Shown: positions 41,332-56,800 of the stretch, in pieces
Position numbering within the stretch: the first letter of the stretch is position 1
Layout of the letters: every line of letters starts with the position of its first letter
From: Diplolepis rosae
Taxonomy: Eukaryota; Arthropoda; Insecta; Hymenoptera; Diplolepididae
Length of the DNA stretch: 64,000 bases
Direction of reading: 5' to 3'
NCBI GenBank assembly: GCA_030998225.1
Contig: JAPYXD010000742.1
Location: forward strand, 2,976,001 to 3,040,000
Translations under genes and position numbers: made by a program
The notes under the pieces: model-generated
Told to the model about the DNA's origin: nothing
Seen by the model: the letters and a program-made list of their open reading frames with translations, nothing else
Database searches by the model: none

Positions 41332-43580
41332 CGACTTTTTTCCATTTGCACTCAACTTCTGGGGTCTGATGTTTTTTTGTCCAGAACTACTTTCAGATTC
41401 ATTTGGAGTTGTTCCAAATTCTGGGTTTCAGGCGGAAACATTTAGCTTCCAACCAGATTTATTCCTGTTTGCACATCAATTCAAGCGAATATTAATTTCT
41501 CCACCCGGACTACTTTCAGTTTAATTTGCACATTTGCCGGATTCTGTTGTTCAGACTGACAGATTTAGGATGCAACCCGACTTTTTTCCATTTGCACTCA
41601 ACTTCTGGGGTCTGATATTTTTTTCTCCTGGACTACTTTCAGATTTATTTGGACTTGTTCCAGACTCTGTGTTTCAGACGGACATATTAAGCTTTCAACC
41701 AGAATTATTCCTGACTGCACTTCAATTCAAGCGAATATTAATTCCTCCACCCGGACGACTTTCAGTTTGAATTGTACTTTTCCCGGATTCTGTTGTTCAG
41801 ACTGACAGATTTAGGATGCAACCCGACTTTTTTCCATTTGCACTCAACTTCTGGGGTCTGATACTTTTTGTCCCGGAATACTTTCAGATTCATTTGGACT
41901 TGTTCCAGACTCTGTGTTTCAGACGGACATATTAAGCTTTCAACCAGAATTATTCCTGACTGCACTTCAATTCAAGCGAATATTAATTCCTCCACTCTGA
42001 CGACTTTCAGTTTAATTTGTACATTTCCCGGATTCTGTTGTTCAGACTGACAGATTTAGCATTCAACCAGATTTATTCCTGTCTGCACTTCAATTCCAGC
42101 GAGTATTAATTTTTCCACCCCGACGACTTTCAGTTTAATTTGTAAATTTCCCGGATTCTGTTGTTCAGACTGACAGATTTAGGATGCAACTCGACTTTTT
42201 TCCATTTGCACTCAACTTCTGGGGTCTGATGTTTTTTTGTCCAGAACTACTTTCAGATTCATTTGGAGTTGTTCCAAATTCTGGGTTTCAGGCGGAAACA
42301 TTTAGCTTCCAACCAGATTTATTCCTGTTTGCACATCAATTCAAGCGAATATTAATTTCTCCACCCGGACTACTTTCAGTTTAATTTGCACATTTCCCGG
42401 ATTCTGTTGTTCAGACTGACAGATTTAGGATGCAACCCGAATTTTTTCCATTTGCACTCAACTTCTGGGGTCTGATATTTTTTTCTCCTGGACTACTTTC
42501 AGATTAATTTGGACTTGTTCCAAATTCTGGGTTTCAGGCGGAAACATTTATCTTCCAACCAGAATTATTCCTGCCTGCACTTCAAGTCAAGCGAATAATA
42601 ATTTTTCCACCGCAGTACTTTTAGTTTAATTTGTACTTTTCCCGGATTCTGTTGTTCAGACCGACAGATTTAGGATGCAACCCGACTTTTTTACATTTGC
42701 ACTCAACTTCTGGGATCTGATATTTTTTTCTCGCGGACTGCTTTCAGATTAATTCAGACCTCTCCTGGTTTCTGTATGACAAACGAACAGATATTAAATA
42801 CAACCCGACATTTTCCTATTTGCACATTAATTCTGGCAAATATTAATTTTTCCACCCAGACTTATTTCAGATTCATTCGGACTTCTCCCGGTTTCTGTAT
42901 TTCGGACGAATATGCTCAGGATTCGAACAGGTTTATTGCCGTTTGCTCTTTAATTCTCGCAAATAATCATTTTTCCTCCCATACTATTTTTAGATTAATT
43001 CGGACTTCTCCGGATTTTTTTTATTCAGATTCATTTGGACTTGTTCCAGACTCTGTGTTTCAGACGGACATATTAAGCTTTCAACCAGCATTATTCCTGA
43101 CTGCACTTCAATTCAAGCGAATATTAATTTTTCCACCACGACTACTTTCAGTTTAAATTGTACTTTTCCCGGATTCTGTTGTTCAGACTGACAGATTTAG
43201 GATGCAACCCGACTTTTTTCCATTTGCACTCAACTTCTGGGGTCTGATACTTTTTGTCCCGGAATACTTTCAGATTCATTTGGACTTGTTCCAGACTCTG
43301 TGTTTCAGACGGACATATTAAGCTTTCAACCAGAATTATTCCTGACTGCACTTCAATTCAAGCGAATATTAATTCCTCCAATCGGACGACTTTCAGTTTA
43401 ATTTGTACATTTCCCGGATTCTGTTGTTCAGACTGACAGATTTAGGATGCAACCCGACTTTTTTCCATTTGCACTCAACTTCTGGGGTCTGATATTTTTT
43501 TCTCCTGGACTACTTTCAGATTTATTTGGACTTGTTCCAGACTCTGTGTTTCAGACGGACATATTAAGCTTTCAACCAGA

Positions 43581-46500
43581 ATTATTCCTGACTGCACTTC
43601 AATTCAAGCGAATATTAATTTTTCCACCACGACTACTTTCAGTTTAAATTGTACTTTTCCCGGATTCTGATGTTCAGACCGACAGATTTAGGATGCAACC
43701 CGACTTTTTTCCATTTGCACTCAACTTCTGGGGTCTGATACTTTTTGTCCCGGAATACTTTCAGATTCATTTGGACTTGTTCCAAATTCTGTGTTTCAGG
43801 CGGAAACATTTAGCTTTCAACCAGATTTATTACTGATTGCACTTCAATTCAAGCGAATAATAATTTTTCCAACCGGACTACTATTGGTTTAATTTGGACT
43901 TTTCCCGGATTCTGTTGTGCAGACCGACAGATTTATTAATATTAATTTCTCCACCCGGACTACTTCCAGATCAATTCGGAGTAATCCCGGATTCTGTGTT
44001 TCAGACGGACATATTTGGTTTCAACCAGATTTATTCCCGTTTGCTCTTTAATTCTCGCAAATGATAATTATTGCTCCCATAGTACCTTCAGATAATTTCG
44101 GACTTCTCCCGGATACTGTTGTTCAGATCGACAGATTTACGATGCAACCCGACTTTTTTCCATATGCACTCAACTTCTGGAGTCTGATATTTTTTTCTCC
44201 CGGACTACTTTCAGATTTATTTGGATTTGTTCAAGATTCTGTGTTTCAGACGGACATATTTAGCATTCAACCAGAATTATTCCTGCCTGCACTTCAAGTC
44301 AAGCGAATAATAATTTTTCCACCGCAGTACTTTTAGTTTAATTTGTACTTTTCCCGGATTCTGTTGTTCAGACCGACAGATTTAGGATGCAACCCGACTT
44401 TTTTACATTTGCACTCAACTTCTGGGATCTGATATTTTTTTCTCGCGGACTGCTTTCAGATTAATTCAGACCTCTCCTGGTTTCTGTATGACAAACGAAC
44501 AGATATTAAATACAACCCGACATTTTCCTATTTGCACATTAATTCTGGCAAATATTAATTTTTCCACCCAGACTTATTTCAGATTCATTCGGACTTCTCC
44601 CGGTTTCTGTATTTCGGACGAATATGCTCAGGATTCGAACAGGTTTATTGCCGTTTGCTCTTTAATTCTCGCAAATAATCATTTTTCCTCCCATACTATT
44701 TTTAGATTAATTCGGACTTTTCCGGGATTCTGTTGTTCAGACCGACAGATTTAGGATGCAACCCGACTTTTTTCCATTTGCACTCAACTTCTGGGGTCTG
44801 ATATTTTTTCCTCCTGGACTACTTTCAGATTCATTTGGACTTGTTCCAGACTCTGTGTTTCAGACGGACATATTAAGCTTTCAACCAGAATTATTCCTGA
44901 CTGCACTTCAATTCAAGCGAATATTAATTCCTCCACCCGGACGACTTTCAGTTTGAATTGTACTTTTCCCGGATTCTGTTGTTCAGACTGACAGATTTAG
45001 GATGCAACCCGACTTTTTTCCATTTGCACTCAACTTCTGGGGTCTGATACTTTTTGTCCCGGAATACTTTCAGATTCATTTGGACTTGTTCCAGACTCTG
45101 TGTTTCAGACGGACATATTAAGCTTTCAACCAGAATTATTCCTGACTGCACTTCAATTCAAGCGAATATTAATTTTTCCACCACGACTACTTTCAGTTTA
45201 AATTGTACTTTTCCCGGATTCTGATGTTCAGACCGACAGATTTAGGATGCAACCCGACTTTTTTCCATTTGCACTCAACTTCTGGGGTCTGATACTTTTT
45301 GTCCCGGAATACTTTCAGATTCATTTGGACTTGTTCCAAATTCTGTGTTTCAGGCGGAAACATTTAGCTTTCAACCAGATTTATTACTGATTGCACTTCA
45401 ATTCAAGCGAATAATAATTTTTCCAACCGGACTACTATTGGTTTAATTTGGACTTTTCCCGGATTCTGTTGTGCAGACCGACAGATTTATTAATATTAAT
45501 TTCTCCACCCGGACTACTTCCAGATCAATTCGGAGTAATCCCGGATTCTGTGTTTCAGACGGACATATTTGTTTCAACGAGATTTATTCCCGTTTGCTCT
45601 TTAATCCTCGCAAATGATAATTATTGCTCCCATAGTACCTTCAGATAATTTCGGACTTCTCCCGGATACTGTTGTTCAGACCGACAGATTTACGATACAA
45701 CCCGACTTTTTTCCATATGCACTCAACTTCTGGAGTCTGATATTTTTTTCTCCCGGACTACTTTCAGATTTATTTGGATTTGTTCAAGATTCTGTGTTTC
45801 AGACGGACATATTTAGCATTCAACCAGAATTATTCCTGCCTGCACTTCAAGTCAAGCGAATAATAATTTTTCCACCGCAGTACTTTTAGTTTAATTTGTA
45901 CTTTTCCCGGATTCTGTTGTTCAGACCGACAGATTTAGGATGCAACCCGACTTTTTTACATTTGCTCTCAACTTCTGGGATCTGATATTTTTTTCTCGCG
46001 GACTGCTTTCAGATTAATTCAGACCTCTCCTGGTTTCTGTATGACAAACGAACAGATATTAAATACAACCCGACATTTTCCTATTTGCACATTAATTCTG
46101 GCAAATATTAATTTTTCCACCCAGACTTATTTCAGATTCATTCGGACTTCTCCCGGTTTCTGTATTTCGGACGAATATGCTCAGGATTCGAACAGGTTTA
46201 TTGCCGTTTGCTCTTTAATTCTCGCAAATAATCATTTTTCCTCCCATACTATTTTTAGATTAATTCGGACTTTTCCGGGATTCTGTTGTTCAGACCGACA
46301 GATTTAGGATGCAACCCGACTTTTTTCCATTTGCACTCAACTTCTGGGGTCTGATATTTTTTTCTCCTGGACTACTTTCAGATTTATTTGGACTTGTTCC
46401 AGATTCTGTGTTACAGACGGACATATTTAGCTTTCAACAAGTATTATTCCTGCCTGCACTTCAATTTAAGCGAATATTAATTTTTCCACCCCGACTACTT

Positions 46501-46686
46501 TCACTTTAATTTGTACATTTCCCGGATTCTGTTGTTCAGACTGACAGATTTAGGATGCAACCCGACTTTTTTCCATTTGCACTCAACTTCTGGTGTCTGA
46601 TATTTTTTTCTCCTGGACTACTTTCAGATTTATTTGGACTTGTTCCAGATTCTGTGTTTCAGACGGACATATTTAGCTTTCAAACA
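43581..46686 (+). repeat. 1,553-bp tandem duplication within the satellite
   Basis: Sequence landmarks at 43738, 44061, 44488 and 44756 recur at 45291, 45614, 46041 and 46309, each 1,553 bp on. The unit includes the truncated monomer, a TTATTGCTCCCATAGTACC variant pair and a TGACAAACGAACAGATATT variant pair. The two copies differ at few positions (for example TTTGGTTTCAACCAG against TTTGTTTCAACGAG). Confidence 0.75.
43921..43997 (+). repeat. truncated 76-bp monomer with fixed junction
   Basis: Here GACAGATTTA jumps directly to TTAATATTAATTTCTCC, skipping about 47 bp of the monomer. The identical junction recurs near 45480, 53915, 55961, 59357, 61767 and 63691, always preceded by GTTGTGCAGACC or a close variant. 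One deletion event must have been spread by array amplification. Confidence 0.8.
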
Positions 46687-49499
46687 GAATTATTCCTGAC
46701 TGCACTTCAATTCAAGCGAATAATAATTTTTCCACCCGGACTACTTTTAGTTTAATTTGTACGTTTCCCGGATTCTGTAGTTCAGACCGACAGATTTAGG
46801 ATGCAACCCGACTTTTTTCCATTTGCACATTTATTCTGGGGTCTGATACTTTTTGTCCCGGAATACTTTCAGATTCATTTGGACTTGTTCCAGACTCTGT
46901 GTTTCAGACGGACATATTAAGCTTTCAACCAGAATTATTCCTGACTGCACTTCAATTCAAGCGAATATTAATTCCTCCACTCGGACGACTTTCAGTTTAA
47001 TTTGTACATTTCCCGGATTCTGTTGTTCAGACTGACAGATTTAGGATGCAACCCGACTTTTTTCCATTTGCACATTTATTCTGGGGGCTGATATTTTTTT
47101 CTCCCGGACTTCTTTCAGATTTATTTGGACTTGTTCCAGACTCTGTGTTTCAGACGGACATATTAAGCTTTCAACCAGAATTATTCCTGACTGCACTTCA
47201 ATTCAAGCGAATATTAATTCCTCCACCCGGACGACTTTCAGTTTGAATTGTACTTTTCCCGGATTCTGTTGTTCAGACTGACAGATTTAGGATGCAACCC
47301 GACTTTTTTCCATTTGCACTCAACTTCTGGGGTCTGATATTTTTTTCTCCTGGACTACTTTCAGATTTATTTGGACTTGTTCCAGATTCTGTGTTTCAGA
47401 CGGACATATTTAGCTTTCAAACAGAATTATTCCTGACTGCACTTCAATTCAAGCGAATAATAATTTTTCCACCCGGACTACTTTTAGTTTAATTTGTACG
47501 TTTCCCGGATTCTGTAGTTCAGACCGACAGATTTAGGATGCAACCCGACTTTTTTCCATTTGCACATTTATTCTGGGGTCTGATACTTTTTGTCCCGGAA
47601 TACTTTCAGATTCATTTGGACTTGTTCCAGACTCTGTGTTTCAGACGGACATATTAAGCTTTCAACCAGAATTATTCCTGACTGCACTTCAATTCAAGCG
47701 AATATTAATTCCTCCACCCGGACGACTTTCAGTTTAATTTGTACATTTCCCGGATTCTGTTGTTCAGACTGACAGATTTAGGATGCAACCCGACTTTTTT
47801 CCATTTGCACATTTATTCTGGGGGCTGATATTTTTTTCTCCCGGACTTCTTTCAGATTTATTTGGACTTGTTCCAGACTCTGTGTTTCAGACGGACATAT
47901 TAAGCTTTCAACCAGAATTATTCCTGACTGCACTTCAATTCAAGCGAATATTAATTCCTCCACCCGGACGACTTTCAGTTTGAATTGTACATTTCCCGGA
48001 TTCTGTTGTTCAGACTGACAGATTTAGGATGCAACCCGACTTTTTTCCATTTGCACTCATTCTGGGGTCTGATACTTTTTGTCCCGGTATACATTCAGAT
48101 TCATTTGGACTTGTTCCAAATTCTGTGTTTCATACGGACATATTTAGCTTTCAAACAGAATTATTCCTGACTGCACTTCAATTCAAGCGAATAATAATTT
48201 TTCCACCCGGACTACTTTTAGTTTAATTTGTACGTTTCCCGGATTCTGTAGTTCAGACCGACAGATTTAGGATGCAACCCGACTTTTTTCCATTTGCACA
48301 TTTATTCTGGGGTCTGATACTTTTTGTCCCGGAATACTTTCAGATTCATTTGGACTTGTTCCAGACTCTGTGTTTCAGACGGACATATTAAGCTTTCAAC
48401 CAGAATTATTCCTGACTGCACTTCAATTCAAGCGAATATTAATTCCTCCACTCGGACGACTTTCAGTTTAATTTGTACATTTCCCGGATTCTGTTGTTCA
48501 GACTGACAGATTTAGGATGCAACCCGACTTTTTTCCATTTGCACATTTATTCTGGGGGCTGATATTTTTTTCTCCCGGACTTCTTTCAGATTTATTTGGA
48601 CTTGTTCCAGACTCTGTGTTTCAGACGGACATATTAAGCTTTCAACCAGAATTATTCCTGACTGCACTTCAATTCAAGCGAATATTAATTCCTCCAATCG
48701 GACGACTTTCAGTTTAATTTGTACATTTCCCGGATTCTGTTGTTCAGACTGACAGATTTAGGATGCAACCCGACTTTTTTCCATTTGCACTCAACTTCTG
48801 GGGTCTGATATTTTTTTCTCCTGGACTACTTTCAGATTTATTTGGACTTGTTCCAGATTCTGTGTTTCAGACGGACATATTTAGCTTTCAAACAGAATTA
48901 TTCCTGACTGCACTTCAATTCAAGCGAATAATAATTTTTCCACCCGGACTACTTTTAGTTTAATTTGTACGTTTCCCGGATTCTGTAGATCAGACCGACA
49001 GATTTAGGATGCAACCCGACTTTTTTCCATTTGCACATTTATTCTGGGGTCTGATACTTTTTGTCCCGGAATACTTTCAGATTCATTTGGACTTGTTCCA
49101 GACTCTGTGTTTCAGACGGACATATTAAGCTTTCAACCAGAATTATTCCTGACTGCACTTCAATTCAAGCGAATATTAATTCCTCCAATCGGACGACTTT
49201 CAGTTTAATTTGTACATTTCCCGGATTCTGTTGTTCAGACTGACAGATTTAGGATGCAACCCGACTTTTTTCCATTTGCACATTTATTCTGGGGGCTGAT
49301 ATTTTTTTCTCCCGGACTTCTTTCAGATTTATTTGGACTTGTTCCAGACTCTGTGTTTCAGACGGACATATTAAGCTTTCAACCAGAATTATTCCTGACT
49401 GCACTTCAATTCAAGCGAATAATAATTTTTCCACCCGGACTACTTTTAGTTTAATTTGTACGTTTCCCGGATTCTGTAGTTCAGACCGACAGATTTAGG
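46555..49499 (+). repeat. 737-bp higher-order repeat, four copies
   Basis: Copies start at about 46555, 47292, 48029 and 48763 (spacings 737, 737, 734). Each has a dimer ending CCACCCGGACTACTTTTAG, then one whose A monomer reads GATACTTTTTGTCCCGG and is 122 bp, then an ATTTATTCTGGGGGCTG dimer. The 1-bp shorter monomer explains 737 rather than 738. Further copies of parts of this unit recur at 50484 and 51468. Confidence 0.8.
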
Positions 49500-52449
49500 A
49501 TGCAACCCGACTTTTTTCCATTTGCACATTTATTCTGGGGTCTGATACTTTTTGTCCCGGAATACTTTCAGATTTATTTGGACTTGTTCCAGATTCTGTG
49601 TTTCAGACGGACATATTTAGCATTCAACCAGATTTATTCCTGTCTGCACTTCAAGTCAAGAGAATATTAATTTTTCCACCCCGACGACTTTCAGTTTAAT
49701 TTGTACATTTCCCGGATTCTGTTGTTCAGACTGACAGATTTAGGATGCAACCCGACTTTTTTCCATTTGCACTCAACTTCTGGGGTCTGATATTTTTTTC
49801 TCCTGGACTACTTTCAGATTTATTTGGACTTGTTCCAGACTCTGTGTTTCAGACGGACATATTAAGCTTTCAACCAGAATTATTCCTGACTGCACTTCAA
49901 TTCAAGCGAATATTAATTCCTCCACCCGGACGACTTTCAGTTTAATTTGTACATTTCCCGGATTCTGTTGTTCAGACTGACAGATTTAGGATGCAACCCG
50001 ACTTTTTTCCATTTGCACATTTATTCTGGGGGCTGATATTTTTTTCTCCCGGACTACTTTCGGATTTATTTGGACTTGTTCCAGATTCTGTGTTTCAGAC
50101 GGACATATTTAGATTTCAACCACATTCATTCCTGTCTGCACTTCAATTCAAGCGAATATTAATTTCTCCACCCGGACTACTTTCAGTTTAATTTTCCCCT
50201 TTGCCCGGATTCTGTTGTTCAGACTGACAGATTTAGGATGCAACCCGACTTTTTTACATTTGCACTCAACTTCTGGGATCTGATATTTTTTTCTCGCGGA
50301 CTGCTTTCAGATTAATTCAGACCTCTCCTGGTTTCTGTATGACAAACGAACAGATATTAAATACAACCCGACATTTTCCTATTTGCACATTAATTCTGGC
50401 AAATATTAATTTTTCCACCCCGACTACTTTCAGTTTAATTTGTACTTTTCCCGGATTCTGTTGTTCAGACTGACAGATTTAGGATGCAACCCGACTTTTT
50501 TCCATTTGCACTCAACTTCTGGTGTCTGATATTTTTTTCTCCTGGACTACTTTCAGATTTATTTGGACTTGTTCCAGATTCTGTGTTTCAGACGGACATA
50601 TTTAGCTTTCAAACAGAATTATTCCTGACTGCACTTCAATTCAAGCGAATAATAATTTTTCCACCCGGACTACTTTTAGTTTAATTTGTACGTTTCCCGG
50701 ATTCTGTAGTTCAGACCGACAGATTTAGGATGCAACCCGACTTTTTTCCATTTGCACATTTATTCTGGGGTCTGATACTTTTTGTCCCGGAATACTTTCA
50801 GATTCATTTGGACTTGTTCCAGACTCTGTGTTTCAGACGGACATATTAAGCTTTCAACCAGAATTATTCCTGACTGCACTTCAATTCAAGCGAATATTAA
50901 TTCCTCCACTCGGACGACTTTCAGTTTAATTTGTACATTTCCCGGATTCTGTTGTTCAGACTGACAGATTTAGGATGCAACCCGACTTTTTTCCATTTGC
51001 ACATTTATTCTGGGGGCTGATATTTTTTTCTCCCGGACTTCTTTCAGATTTATTTGGACTTGTTCCAGACTCTGTGTTTCAGACGGACATATTTAGCATT
51101 CAACCAGATTTATTCCTGTTTGCACTTCAATTCAAGCGAATATTAATTTCTCCACCCGGACTACTTTCAGTTTAATTTGTACATTTCCCGGATTCTGTTG
51201 TTCAGACTGACAGATTTAGGATGCAACCCGACTTTTTTCCATTTGCACTCAACTTCTGGGGTCTGATATTTTTTTCTCCTGGACTACTTTCAGATTTATT
51301 TGGACTTGTTCCAGACTCTGTGTTTCAGACGGACATATTAAGCTTTCAACCACATTCATTCCTGTCTGCATTTCAATTAAAGCGAATATTAATTTCTCCA
51401 CCCGGACTACTTTCAGTTTAATTTGTACATTTCCCGGATTCTGTTGTTCAGACTGACAGATTTAGGATGCAACCCGACTTTTTTCCATTTGCACTCAACT
51501 TCTGGTGTCTGAGGTTTTTTTTGTCCTGGACTACTTTCAGATTTATTTGGACTTGTTCCAGATTCTGTGTTTCAGACGGACATATTTAGCTTTCAAACAG
51601 AATTATTCCTGACTGCACTTCAATTCAAGCGAATAATAATTTTTCCACCCGGACTACTTTTAGTTTAATTTGTACGTTTCCCGGATTCTGTAGTTCAGAC
51701 CGACAGATTTAGGATGCAACCCGACTTTTTTCCATTTGCACATTTATTCTGGGGTCTGATACTTTTTGTCCCGGAATACTTTCAGATTCATTTGGACTTG
51801 TTCCAGACTCTGTGTTTCAGACGGACATATTAAGCTTTCAACCAGAATTATTCCTGACTGCACTTCAATTCAAGCGAATATTAATTCCTCCACTCGGACG
51901 ACTTTCAGTTTAATTTGTACATTTCCCGGATTCTGTTGTTCAGACTGACAGATTTAGGATGCAACCCGACTTTTTTCCATTTGCACATTTATTCTGGGGG
52001 CTGATATTTTTTTCTCCCGGACTTCTTTCAGATTTATTTGGACTTGTTCCAGACTCTGTGTTTCAGACGGACATATTAAGCTTTCAACCAGAATTATTCC
52101 TGACTGCACTTCAATTCAAGCGAATATTAATTCCTCCACCCGGACGACTTTCAGTTTGAATTGTACTTTTCCCGGATTCTGTTGTTCAGACTGACAGATT
52201 TAGGATGCAACCCGACTTTTTTCCATTTGCACTCAACTTCTGGGGTCTGATATTTTTTTCTCCTGGACTACTTTCAGATTTATTTGGACTTGTTCCAGAT
52301 TCTGTGTTTCAGACGGACATATTTAGCTTTCAAACAGAATTATTCCTGACTGCACTTCAATTCAAGCGAATAATAATTTTTCCACCCGGACTACTTTTAG
52401 TTTAATTTGTACGTTTCCCGGATTCTGTAGTTCAGACCGACAGATTTAG

Positions 52450-53850
52450 GATGCAACCCGACTTTTTTCCATTTGCACTCAACTTCTGGGGTCTGATATT
52501 TTTTTGTCCCGAACTACTTTCAGATTAATTTGGACTTGTTCCAAATTCTGGGTTTCAGGCGGAAACATTTAGCTTCCAACCAGATTTATTCCTGTTTGCA
52601 CTTCAATTCAAGCGAATATTAATTTCTCCACCCGGACTACTTTCAGTTTAATTTGTACATTTCCCGGATTCTGTTGTTCAGACTGACAGATTTAGGATGC
52701 AACCCGACTTTTTTCCATTTGCACTCAACTTCTGGGGTCTGATATTTTTTTCTCCTGGACTACTTTCAGATTTATTTGGACTTGTTCCAGACTCTGTGTT
52801 TCAGACGGACATATTAAGCTTTCAACCACATTCATTCCTGTCTGCATTTCAATTCAAGCGAATATTAATTTTTCCACTCCGACTACTTTCAGTTTAAATT
52901 GTACTTTTTCCGGATTCTGTTGTTCAGACTGACAGATTTATGATGCAACTCGACTTTTTTCCATTTGCACTCAACTTCTGGGGTCTGATACTTTTTGTCC
53001 CGGAATACTTTCAGATTCATTTGGACTTGTTCCAGACTCTGTGCTTCAGACCGACATATTAAGCTTTCAACCAGAATTATTCCTGACTGCACTTCAATTC
53101 AAGCGAATATTAATTCCTCCACTCGGACGACTTTCAGTTTAATTTGTACATTTCCCGGATTCTGTAGTTCAGACCGACAGATTTAGGATGCAACCCGACT
53201 TTTTTCCATTTGCACATTTATTCTGGGGGCTGATATTTTTTTCTCCCGGACTGCTTTCAGATTTATTTGGACTTGTTCCAGATTCTGTGTTTCAGACGGA
53301 CATATTTAGCATTCAACCAGATTTATTCCTGTCTGCACTTCAATTCAAGCGAATATTAATTTTTCCACCCCGACGACTTTCAGTTTAATTTGTACATTTC
53401 CCGGATTCTGTTGTTCAGACTGACAGATTTAGGATGCAACCCGACTTTTTTCCATTTGCACTCAACTTCTGGGGTCTGATATTTTTTTCTCCTGGACTAC
53501 TTTCAGATTTATTTGGACTTGTTCCAGACTCTGTGTTTCAGACGGACATATTAAGCTTTCAACCAGAATTATTCCTGACTGCACTTCAATTCAAGCGAAT
53601 ATTAATTCCTCCACCCGGACGACTTTCAGTTTAATTTGTACATTTCCCGGATTCTGTTGTTCAGACTGACAGATTTAGGATGCAACCCGACTTTTTTCCA
53701 TTTGCACTCAACTTCTGGGGTCTGATACTTTTTGTCCCGGAATACTTTCAGATTCATTTGGACTTGTTCCAAATTCTGTGTTTCAGGCGGAAACATTTAG
53801 CTTTCAACCAGATTTAAAACTGATTGCACGTCAATTCAAGCGAATAATAA
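52450..53850 (+). repeat. 1.4-kb satellite block duplicated 4,215 bp downstream
   Basis: Distinctive variants at 52697, 52889, 52995, 53188 and 53434 reappear at 56912, 57104, 57210, 57403 and 57649, all shifted by 4,215 bp. Shared private features include TTTATGATGCAACTCGAC and CTCTGTGCTTCAGAC. The block therefore moved or was copied as a unit. Confidence 0.75.
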
Positions 53851-56800
53851 TTTTTCCAACCGGACTACTATTGGTTTAATTTGGACTTTTCCCGGATTCT
53901 GTTGTGCAGACCGACAGATTTATTAATATTAATTTCTCCACCCGGACTACTTCCAGATCAATTCGGAGTAATCCCGGATTCTGTGTTTCAGACGGACATA
54001 TTTGGTTTCAACCAGATTTATTCCCGTTTGCTCTTTAATTCTCGCAAATGATAATTATTGCTCCCATAGTACCTTCAGATAATTTCGGACTTCTCCCGGA
54101 TACTGTCGTTCAGATCGACAGATTTACGATGCAACCCGACTTTTTTCCATATGCACTCAACTTCTGGAGTCTGATATTTTTTTCTCCCGGACTACTTTCA
54201 GATTTATTTGGATTTGTTCAAGATTCTGTGTTTCAGACGGACATATTAAGCTTTCAACCAGAATTATTCCTGACTGCACTTCAAGTCAAGCGAATAATAA
54301 TTTTTCCACCGCAGTACTTTTAGTTTAATTTGTTCTTTTCCCGGATTCTGTTGTTCAGACTGACAGATTTAGGATGCAACCCGAGTTTTTTCCATTTGCA
54401 CTCAACTTCTGGGATCTGATATTTTTTTCTCGCGGACTGCTTTCAGATTAATTCAGACCTCTCCTGGTTTCTGTATGACAAACGAACAGATATTAAATAC
54501 AACCCGACATTTTCCTATTTGCACATTAATTCTGGCAAATATTAATTTTTCCACCCAGACTTATTTCAGATTCATTCGGACTTCTCCCGGTTTCTGTATT
54601 TCGGACGAATATGCTCAGGATTCGAACAGGTTTATTGCCGTTTGCTCTTTAATTCTCGCAAATAATCATTTTTCCTCCCATACTATTTTTAGATTAATTC
54701 GGACTTTTCCGGGATTCTGTTGTTCAGACCGACAGATTTAGGATGCAACCCGACTTTTTTCCATTTGCACTCAACTTCTGGGGTCTGATATTTTTTTGTC
54801 CCGGACTACTTTCAGATTCATTTGGACTTGTTCCAAATTTTGGGTTTCAGGCCGTAAGATGTAGCTTTCTAGCAGATTTGTTCCTGTTGGCTCTTCAATT
54901 CCCGCGAATAATAATTTTTCCACCCGGACTACTATTATTTTAATTTGTACTTTTCCCGGATTCTGTTGTTCAGACCGACAGATTTAGGATGCAAACCGAC
55001 TTTTTTCCATTTGCAGATTTATTCTGGGGGCTGATATTTTTTTCTCCCGGACTACTTTTAGATTCATTTGGAATTGTACGAGATTCTGTGTTTCAGGCGA
55101 AGACATTTAGCTTTCAACCATATTTATTCCTGTTTGCACTTCAAATCAAACGAATAATAATTTTTCCACCCCGACTACTTGCAGTTTAAATTGTACTTTT
55201 CCGGGATACTATTGTTCAGACTGACAGATTTAGGATGCAACCCGACTTTTTTCCATTTGCACATTTATTCTGGGGGCTGATATTTTTTTGTCCCGAACTA
55301 CTTTCAGATTAATTTGGACTTGTTCCAAATTCTGGGTTTCAGGCGGAAACATTTAGCTTCCAACCAGATTTATTCCTGTTTGCACTTCAAATCAAACGAA
55401 TAATAATTTTTCCACCCCGACTACTTTCAGTTTAATTTGTACTTTTCCCGGATTCTGTTGTTCAGACTGACAGATTTAGGATGCAACCCGACTTTTTTCC
55501 ATTTGCACTCAACTTCTGGGGGCTGATATTTTTTCTCCTGGACTACTTTCAGATTTATTTGGACTTGTTCCAGACTCTGTGTTTCAGACGGACATATTAA
55601 GCTTTCAACCAGAATTATTCCTGACTGCACTTCAATTCAAGCGAATATTAATTCCTCCACCCGGACGACTTTCAGTTTAATTTGTACATTTCCCGGATTC
55701 TGTTGTTCAGACTGACAGATTTAGGATGCAACCCGACTTTTTTCCATTTGCACTCAACTTCTGGGGTCTGATACTTTTTGTCCCGGAATACTTTCAGATT
55801 CATTTGGACTTGTTCCAAATTCTGTGTTTCAGGCGGAAACATTTAGCTTTCAACCAGATTTAAAACTGATTGCACGTCAATTCAAGCGAATAATAATTTT
55901 TCCAACCGGACTACTATTGGTTTAATTTGGACTTTTCCCGGATTCTGTTGTGCAGACCGACAGATTTATTAATATTAATTTCTCCACCCGGACTACTTCC
56001 AGATCAATTCGGAGTAATCCCGGATTCTGTGTTTCAGACGGACATATTTGGTTTCAACCAGATTTATTCCCGTTTGCTCTTTAATTCTCGCAAATGATAA
56101 TTATTGCTCCCATAGTACCTTCAGATAATTTCGGACTTCTCCCGGATACTGTTGTTCAGACCGACAGATTTACGATGCAACCCGACTTTTTTCCATATGC
56201 ACTCAACTTCTGGAGTCTGATATGTTTTTCTCCCGGACTACTTTCAGATTTATTTGGATTTGTTCAAGATTCTGTGTTTCAGACGGACATATTTAGCATT
56301 CAACCAGAATTATTCCTGCCTGCACTTCAAGTCAAGCGAATAATAATTTTTCCACCGCAGTACTTTTAGTTTAATTTGTACTTTTCCCGGATTCTGTTGT
56401 TCAGACCGACAGATTTAGGATGCAACCCGAATTTTTTCCATTTGCACTCAACTTCTGGGGTCTGATATTTTTTTCTCCTGGACTACTTTCAGATTTATTT
56501 GGACTTGTTCCAGATTCTGTGTTACAGACGGACATATTTAGCTTTCAACAAGTATTATTCCTGCCTGCACTTCAATTTAAGCGAATATTAATTTTTCCAC
56601 CCCGACTACTTTCAGTTTAATTTGTACATTTCCCGGATTCTGTTGTTCAGACTGACAGATTTAGGATGCAACCCGACTTTTTTCAATTTGCACTCAACTT
56701 CTGGGGTCTGATATTTTTTTGTCCCGAACTACTTTCAGATTAATTTGGACTTGTTCCAAATTCTGGGTTTCAGGCGGAAACATTTAGCTTCCAACCAGAT

